From the NCBI RefSeq assembly GCF_040436345.1, contig NC_133230.1, positions 2,274,797-2,338,796 on the forward strand: a DNA stretch of 64,000 bases, in the 5' to 3' direction. Origin of the DNA: Pagrus major. Its lineage: Eukaryota; Chordata; Actinopteri; Spariformes; Sparidae. The notes beneath the pieces are model-generated. The model was not told the origin of the DNA and did not search any database. It saw nothing but the letters and a program-made list of their open reading frames with translations. Position 1 is the first letter of the stretch. Each line of letters opens with the position of its first letter. The translations under genes and the position numbers were made by a program. Shown here in pieces: positions 55,310 through 64,000 of the stretch.

Positions 55310-56148
55310 GGGGCAGAGCCGGTCTGGCTTGTCAAAGAGTCTGTCTTTCGTTGGAAACTGCTTGCACAGTTTCTGAAACAGCTCGTTACTGAAACGTCTT
55401 TATCAAAGATGATGATCTTAATAAAGATGATGGTCTTCTTCGTCGCTTTGAGTGGTGGTTCTTAGGCTCTGACTTGTAAACTAATTGAACTTCTTTTAGT
55501 TGTAGCCTAATACTTATTAAACAGGGCATATCAGAGACATTTACTGGTAATAGAAAGATGAGGTATTTAAACAATAGATCTCCTGAAAGTCTGTCCCAAT
55601 CGTACCAGGACTCATCATCAGGAGATGCTGCTGTTCCTGCAAACACAGGACATTTACAGACAACTGTTAAGATTAAGAGGATGAGATTCCAGCTTAATGG
55701 TTATTTAAAACTTGGTTTCAATCTGGATGAGTGCAGAAACCCCCACAGATAAGAGTAAAGCATGGTCGTAAACCACTGAGTGTCAAGGTGGGGCCCAGAG
55801 TACTTTTACTCTGGAGCATGTGTGTGTTAATTAGATCAGGAGAGAACACAGAACATCAGCCATCGTTAGTCTCATTTACAATTGCAAAGACTTTCCATTA
55901 TAACACATGATTGTGACAGTTCTCTGTTTCTCTTGATGCCTGGAGAGTGGATTGATTTGATGATGAACCTCAATTGACCAGAAAAGAAAGGAATGTGGCT
56001 GTCTCCGAGGGAAGGAGGACAGATGTTGTTAGATAGTTGTAAATAACCTTAGGGAGTCTCCTGGGAAACGTCTATCTGACGGCTTTATTGTAAAGAAAAC
56101 AACGTCCTCCTTGCCAGGTGAGGAGGAGAGAGACTGCAAGGCAAAGTC
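55310..56148 (-). repeat. zinc-finger gene tail remnant and spacer module copy 6 within the LINE complex
   Basis: 55326-55460 matches the odd C-terminal tail of gene F (FQRK; V-T-S-C-F-R-N). 55460-56148 is the spacer module in minus orientation, cut short at GGCAAAGTCAG. It occupies the place of the missing LINE reverse transcriptase, so the LINE is either split by this piece or present as two separate copies. Confidence 0.55.
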
Positions 56149-57051
56149 AGTCAAAGTCCTTCAGCTAATACTCTATACTTGTTCCAATTTGCTTCTTCAA
56201 ATTTCCATCTTCCTTCTCTCTTGTCCTGTTTCATCTCCCTTTCAACTCCAACACCTATAAATATTGGAGAGTGATCACTCCCTATAGTGCTTCCTTTGAA
56301 TACTTCCCAATTACTCTTCCCGACCAGTGACTGTGATACCAAAGTAAGGTCTACTGCTGACTCTGTACCCTTCCCCAAATTAACCCTTGTGCCTACTCCA
56401 TCATTTAAACACACCAATTCCTTCTCATCTATTAGTTCCTCTAAAATCTCTCCATTTAAATCTTCTTTTCCCCCACACTGTGCTATATGCATTAAAATCC
56501 CCACACCAGATGATATTACCTCTCCAGTGTTCCAATATTAACTCTAGTTTTCCTTTTTCTAACTGTTTTGAGCCATGTTTCCTGAATGCATTTCCTTTCT
56601 AAATGATCAATATATCCTGTAAACTCCTGTCCATTCGCTGTCAGACTCCTGGCGTTCCATTGAAGTATCAACACTATGTTATGATTTGCGAAGCTGCCTC
56701 CGAGGTCCTTTCTCCGTGGCTAAGGTCAGTCTGTACCTTTTCCCGTGATAAATCTTTCATGTTAAGGAATTTAGCTGCTGCCTTAACTATGATTTTGATT
56801 GTCTCTGTCTTGGTTTTCCTTTGCTCTGAACAGTTGATGACGTAAGCTAAGAATAGCACTAATCTGTCCATTGGCACTCCTGCATTGTCCTTTTGTGCCC
56901 GGCCTGAAGCCACACTTGTTTCATGTTTGCTTTGGTTGACTCCTTCTTCTCTTCTTTCATTGTTACATATCTGCACAGCCTCTTCATATGTCACTTTCCA
57001 CTCTGATTTTACTTGTTGAACTTCTACTGCCTGCTTCCTGACAACGCATCC

Positions 57052-57172
57052 GCGAAAAGGCTATTGGGGAAACCCTAACCCTAACCCTAACCCTATTGGG
57101 AAGTAATTTGAAGTTGAAAGTCGGAACAGCGGTGTTTCGGAGTGGGGGTGTTTCAGAATGGAAGGCTGTCCC
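57052..57172. repeat. 121-bp insert with four telomere-type repeats
   Basis: Exactly four AACCCT units lie at 57071-57094, framed by CTATTGGG on each side. The insert is bounded by a 7-bp direct repeat CGCATCC (57045-57051 and 57173-57179), and its removal restores a zinc-knuckle reading (CCHCGG.HT.AYG.CVV) of the LINE ORF1. It has no terminal inverted repeat that I can see. Confidence 0.55.
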
Positions 57173-57720
57173 CGCATCCCATATGCTGCTGTGTGGTTCC
57201 CTCCACAATGACAGCACTTAACTGCATCCTTGCTGCCACACTGTCCATACGCACGCTCTCCTCCGCATCTTCCGCATCTCTGTTTCCCTTTGCACGCATT
57301 AGCGGTATGACCATATTGCTTGACATTTATAGCATCTTAGTGGAGCAGGAACATATTCTCTTACGCTAAAACTCATGTATCTTACCATCATTTTCCCAGG
57401 AAGCACCTCATCCTTGAACTGTAGCAGAACAGATTCACTATCAACTTTTTCCCCATTTCTAAAGGCCTGGAGCCGTCTAATTCCTGTGACCGTTCCGCCT
57501 TTCAGCACTTTCCTGAGCTCCTCCAGGTTTTCTCCAACAGGGATTCCAGTTATCACTCCCCTAGTTCCTCTCCTCTCCCCAACTATCTTTTTTTCCACTA
57601 TTTCTTTTTTACATACTGATAACAGTTTCATTGTTTTATTTCTCTGCTCATTATTCTTGCATTTTACCAACAGGCCGTCTCCAAATCCTCATCCTCCGAC
57701 AGTCTACTACAACTTCCCAT

Positions 57721-58189
57721 TTTATTTATATTAATTTAATTAACAATACCTAACACCATTTTTATTCTGTTTTTACAGTGTGTTTACACTATGTTTGTTG
57801 TACCCCTTGTAAATGTGCCACTCTTTTCTAAACTGCTACTTTGAACTAACAGCTTTCTGTTTGGTTACTTACATGGAAGCTACTGGAAAAACTACAAGTA
57901 TTTAACATATAAATGTTTGTTTTTTGCAGTAATAATTCCTCCCATTCATACTCAACATTTAAGATCTCTTCTTAATGAGGAGTAACATCTGGGTACTGTC
58001 AACTTATCCTCATGCCAATGTAGGAGAAACACTACACATAAATTAATGTATTAATCACTTGAGATTAATAAAGCACTCGTGAATAGGAGCACCACCTCCG
58101 TTCTTTTATCTCTTTGACTAATCTGGAGGAAATTAATCAAATTCGACTAGACAAGGTTAACTTTAATCAATATCAATTCATTCAAATCA
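57721..58189. other. flank between LINE complex and gene L
   Basis: 57721-57920 is shared AT-rich unit flank, joined abruptly to the LINE at its ATG. 57921-58189 is unique in this window and shows no gene. Confidence 0.45.
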
Positions 58190-58554
58190 ATTTATTTAAT
58201 CTCATTACTGCAGTAGTGGCTTCTACACACAGTTACCATTGGTTCTCCACAGTAAAACAAACCTCCACAGACAACGACATACGGTTAAATATATTTATTT
58301 TCATTTAAATAAATGAGATGGCAACTAAACAAGATTAACATGTAACAGACGATGATGATGGTCTTCTTCAGTCGCTCTGAGTGGTGAACTGCTTTAACTT
58401 ATTATTATTAGAATCCAAGTCTAAAAACTCACAGAAACTAACTAAAACTAAACTAACATTTTTAATGTTTCAAATCGTGTTTCACCTTTCCCAGAATGTC
58501 ACCATGGCTTAATGTGGACTGTCTTAAACACAAATCACATGAATCATTAAAACA
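58190..58554 (-). other. 3' UTR-like region of gene L
   Basis: It matches the region behind gene F (26255-26425) and has a candidate poly(A) signal AATAAA (minus strand) at 58294-58299. Confidence 0.5.
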
Positions 58555-61302
<2,748 letters not shown>

Positions 61303-61480
61303 TGTTCTTTAATTACTAATTCAATAATGAGCTGCGCTGTGACTCAGTACCGTCTTCCACTTCGTTCATTACACACAGGCAGCTAATGCTGCTAGCTGCT
61401 ACTGTTTACTTCCGCTGGGTGTCACGCTGTTAAGCTCCGACGGGGGAAGCGCGGAGGCTTTTAATTCCGCTTCAGACTCA
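61303..61480 (-). promoter_or_regulatory. conserved promoter / 5' UTR block of gene L
   Basis: GGAAGTAAACA (minus strand) lies at 61403-61413; one change (GAAGCGCGG) is seen near the TATA-like end. Confidence 0.5.
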
Positions 61481-61533
61481 ACACATTTTATTCAGAACCT
61501 GTTTAAAACATATCTGACTACACTTTTAAACCT

Positions 61534-62578
61534 CGTCGTTTATTCAGTGGCGATGCCGTTGAAGATGTTTGAAGAAAAACTCCGCCGACACTGTCTTAGT
61601 TGTATAACAAATTTATTACAATAAGTTCAGTATCGTAAACAAGTAACACGTTACTTGGAGAGTCTCCAGCCGAATAATGAAATTCTGACGACAATATGCA
61701 GACAGCTGCTTATATACCGAGCTTGTTTTGGTCAAAAACTTAGTTATATCATATGGTTCATATTAAGAGAGGGACAGAAAAACAAGAGAGGCTCCTCTTC
61801 TAGGGTGCCCCACCATACTGCTCTTCACCTCTGACCCAGGGCCTCCATGCCTCTGCTGATCTAATATCTGGTACATGTTATCTTGACAGTAGCACCATTA
61901 TGTCAGTATCCTGGTACCCCTAACCAAATAACCTCCAAATCAGGAAGGCCCAAACAGCAATTAACATTCCAATATATTCTCCTAATACAAACCATTTGTA
62001 TAAGTATTGATAAGGATAAAATATATCATGCTTGTTTATGCCATGCATATGCTCATTAAGTTTGCCAATATCATGTGCTTAAATCTATTAACATCTTCTG
62101 CTGTAATTCCCCTGTGCTTAAGCAACACCTCACATCCTGTTCTTTTAGGAAGTGACTCACTCAAGGCTCGAGTGTAAAACAGGAAGTGAGGAAGCGAGAC
62201 GCTCTAACTGTAGTATCTGTGACAAGAGGAACGTTAATGTTGATATAAATGTCAGGAGGTGTTTCTGTCTGATAAGAGGATATAGATACTTGACCTTAAA
62301 ATGCTCCCTGAAAGAGGAACAGCGCTCCCATGTAAGCTTGACCTTTAACTGATCTCTGAAAGAGGAACAGCATGTTAACACCAATTTGCTTAATAAAAAG
62401 AGAGGAGATGGACGGAACGGGCAGAGCGTTTTGGGGATATGTAACTCTGCACGTCTCCTGACGCTCTCTTCGCGAGTAAGAAATTGAACGCCTTGTCTGA
62501 CTCTCTTTGTGTGTGTTTCTAATAATGTTTCAGGTGATTTAACCTAACAAGTATGCTGCATCTAACAGCAGACACCTC
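61534..62578 (-). mobile_element. probable solo LTR, minus strand (1,045 bp)
   Basis: The insert is absent from the equivalent flank of other units and is bounded by AACCT (61529-61533 and 62579-62583), a 5-bp duplication. On the minus strand a TATATAAG box (61709-61716 region) is followed ~100 bp later by AATAAA (61612-61617), the spacing of an LTR U3-R. The outer bases are not a clean TG...CA, so the exact ends or class may be wrong. No coding region was recognised. Confidence 0.5.
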
Positions 62579-62583
62579 AACCT

Positions 62584-63256
62584 GAATAAATAATTTGGAC
62601 AAAAAATGTTGTCCAGGTGCTAAGCAAACTCCCAAATACTTTTATACATTTATTTATATGAATTTAATTAACTATATTTAACACCATTTTTTATACTGTT
62701 TTTACACAGTGTGTTTACACTATGTTTGTTGTACTCCTTGTATTAAGGTGTAGATCTACTCTGCTTAATTCCACAAAGAAATGTGCCACTCTTTTCTAAA
62801 CTGTTACTTTGAACTAACAGCTTACTTTTTGGTTACTTACATGGAAGCGACTGGAAAAACTAGTATTTAACATATAAATGTTTGTAGAAAAGCATGACAC
62901 GAGGAGCGATAATAAGTGGGACACATCAGACCAATTAACTCGACTTTTTAATCATCATTTTCACAAATATGGGCAAATCAGCATGAAGACATTGACACAA
63001 ACATAATGTGACATCTTCTCAAGGGGAAATTATACACATTCAGCTTTCAGCTCATCATTTCTCCTGTGTATATTGAGCCTCTGAGGATTTTTCAAGTATA
63101 TAATTTAAAGTTAAAGTTCTGGAATTATGCATGAAACACTAGAACTGAATCACCTCCAACATATTTTCCAAATACAAAGCTACTCGCCTGTACATGTCCT
63201 CAAATGTCTCTTCAAAGCGACTGATCAGAGAAACTTTTCCCCCAGGTCTTTCAAAA
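62584..63256 (-). other. 3' flank of gene M
   Basis: Shared AT-rich flank, with the decayed post-stop finger near 63170-63250 and a candidate poly(A) signal ATTAAA (minus strand) at 62947-62952. Confidence 0.6.
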
Positions 63257-64000
63257 TTATGGCTTCTCACCAGTGTGGATTCTCATGTGACTAGTTAAGT
63301 GAGCACTTCGGCCGAAAGCTTTCCCACATGTTTTGCAAGTATACGGCTTCTCACCTGTGTGGATTCTCATGTGACGAGTTAAGTGAGCACTTCGGCCGAA
63401 AGCTTTCCCACATGTTTTGCAAGTATACGGCTTCTCACCTGTGTGGAATCTCATGTGCTGATTCAATTCACCACGAGTCTTGAAAGTCTTCCCACATGTG
63501 TTGCAAGAATACGGTTTCTCACCTGTGTGGGTTCTCATGTGGACTGTTAAGTGAGCATGACACCTGAAATCTTTCCCACATGTTTTGCAAGTATAAGGCT
63601 TCTCACCTGTGTGGATTCTCATGTGGACTGTTAAGTGAGCACTTCGGCTGAAAGCTTTCCCACATGTTTTGCAAGTATACGGCTTCTCACCTGTGTGGGT
63701 TCTCATGTGCCGCTTCAATTCAACACAAATCTTGAAACCTTTCCCACATGTTTTGCAAGAATACGGTTTCTCACCTGTGTGGGTTCTCATGTGGACTGTT
63801 AACACAGCACTTTGAGTGAAAGCTTTCCCACATGTTTTGCAAGTATACGGCTTCTCACCTGTGTGGGTTCTCATGTGGATTGTTAAGTGAGCACGACTCC
63901 TGAAATCTTTCCCACATGTTTTGCAAGTATAAGGCTTCTCACCTGTGTGGGTTCTCATGTGGATTGTTAAGTCAGCACGACACCTGAAAGCCTTCCCACA
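63257..64000 (-). CDS. C2H2 zinc-finger protein, gene M (3' part; runs off the window)
   Basis: The frame is open to the right edge and begins inside a finger ([14 protein letters not shown]). One partial and eight complete fingers follow, ending GEKP-stop. Fingers 5-7 ([24 protein letters not shown]) match fingers 2-4 of gene L. The last two fingers are near-identical ([10 protein letters not shown] and [10 protein letters not shown]). Exon 1, linker and promoter lie beyond 64000. Confidence 0.88.
   Translation of the reverse strand, partial: CGKAFRCRADLTIHMRTHTGEKPYTCKTCGKDFRSRAHLTIHMRTHTGEKPYTCKTCGKAFTQSAVLTVHMRTHTGEKPYSCKTCGKGFKICVELKRHMRTHTGEKPYTCKTCGKAFSRSAHLTVHMRIHTGEKPYTCKTCGKDFRCHAHLTVHMRTHTGEKPYSCNTCGKTFKTRGELNQHMRFHTGEKPYTCKTCGKAFGRSAHLTRHMRIHTGEKPYTCKTCGKAFGRSAHLTSHMRIHTGEKP

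Larger units (their letters stand above)
52711..57720 (-). mobile_element. I-like LINE complex, minus strand, with nested insertions
   Basis: The 3' tail is (GAA)n on the minus strand (52711-52744), preceded by a GGCGGTAATGCACAG-type 3' end and a (TAAA)n run. Going 5' (rightward): a C-terminal region (MKKKWQEGWNKENKGRVFYS), RNase H (YTDASK near 53580), thumb/connection pieces (DYGCTIYQSASK near 55040; ECFKYLRIWFDKNL near 55210), endonuclease (SAVDLTLVS, STIGSDHSP near 56290-56360), QETWL near 56570, and ORF1 (zinc-knuckle remnants near 57190-57310; GERRGTRGVITGIP near 57560) to its ATG at 57720. The catalytic RT is missing. A hAT element, a piece of zinc-finger spacer and a small telomere-like insert interrupt it. 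It is inactive. Confidence 0.8.

Noticed and set aside
57071..57094. A chromosome end or telomere-fusion point
   Set aside because: Only four repeats, and LINE coding sequence continues on both sides; an insertion fits better.

Overview
The window is teleost (ray-finned fish) nuclear DNA, most likely percomorph. The evidence is two-exon genes with canonical GT-AG introns, TGEKP-linked C2H2 zinc-finger arrays behind an acidic N-terminal region I recognise from percomorph fish annotations, an intact BEL/Pao LTR retrotransposon, I-like LINEs, and hAT DNA transposons with 8-bp target duplications. There is no prokaryotic-type organisation, and no tRNA, rRNA or CRISPR was seen.

The window is one recently amplified cluster of poly-C2H2 zinc-finger genes. 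The shared plan has a ~160-bp promoter block; exon 1 (57 codons plus 1 nt, a helical N-terminal motif); intron 1 of ~0.8-1.1 kb carrying a decayed hAT transposase; and exon 2, which encodes an acidic/basic linker and 9-19 fingers. Exon 2 ends in TAA directly after a GEKP-type linker, and a decayed extra finger follows. The splice joint is phase 1: exon 1 ends ...CACAGGACAG|GTGAGG and exon 2 starts after ...TCCCTCCAG|AG.

Layout. Plus strand, 1-22.6 kb: gene A (exon 2 broken by a solo LTR), gene B (intact, 12 fingers), remnant C, gene D (intact, 9 fingers), and gene E (start codon ATG->ATA, exon 2 split by a 7.67-kb BEL/Pao element with identical-looking 828-bp LTRs and an intact gag-pol). Between 22.6 and 26.5 kb the array changes direction; this stretch holds a deleted LINE and a hAT end. 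Minus strand, 26.5-64 kb: gene F (11 fingers), remnant G, gene H (15), remnant I, genes J (19 fingers in two blocks, an internal fusion) and K (13) as a ~7.46-kb near-identical tandem duplication with an inverted segment and a hAT element inside an enlarged intron, a LINE complex with nested insertions (52.7-57.7 kb), gene L (frameshifted), a second probable solo LTR, and gene M (runs off the right edge).

The genes are presumed nuclear DNA-binding proteins. Because copies are young, differ mainly in finger number and order, and lie among equally young retroelements, a role comparable to mammalian KRAB zinc-finger clusters (recognition of transposons) is a reasonable hypothesis, but nothing in the sequence proves it. 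No protein match or expression datum was available; all names are family-level.
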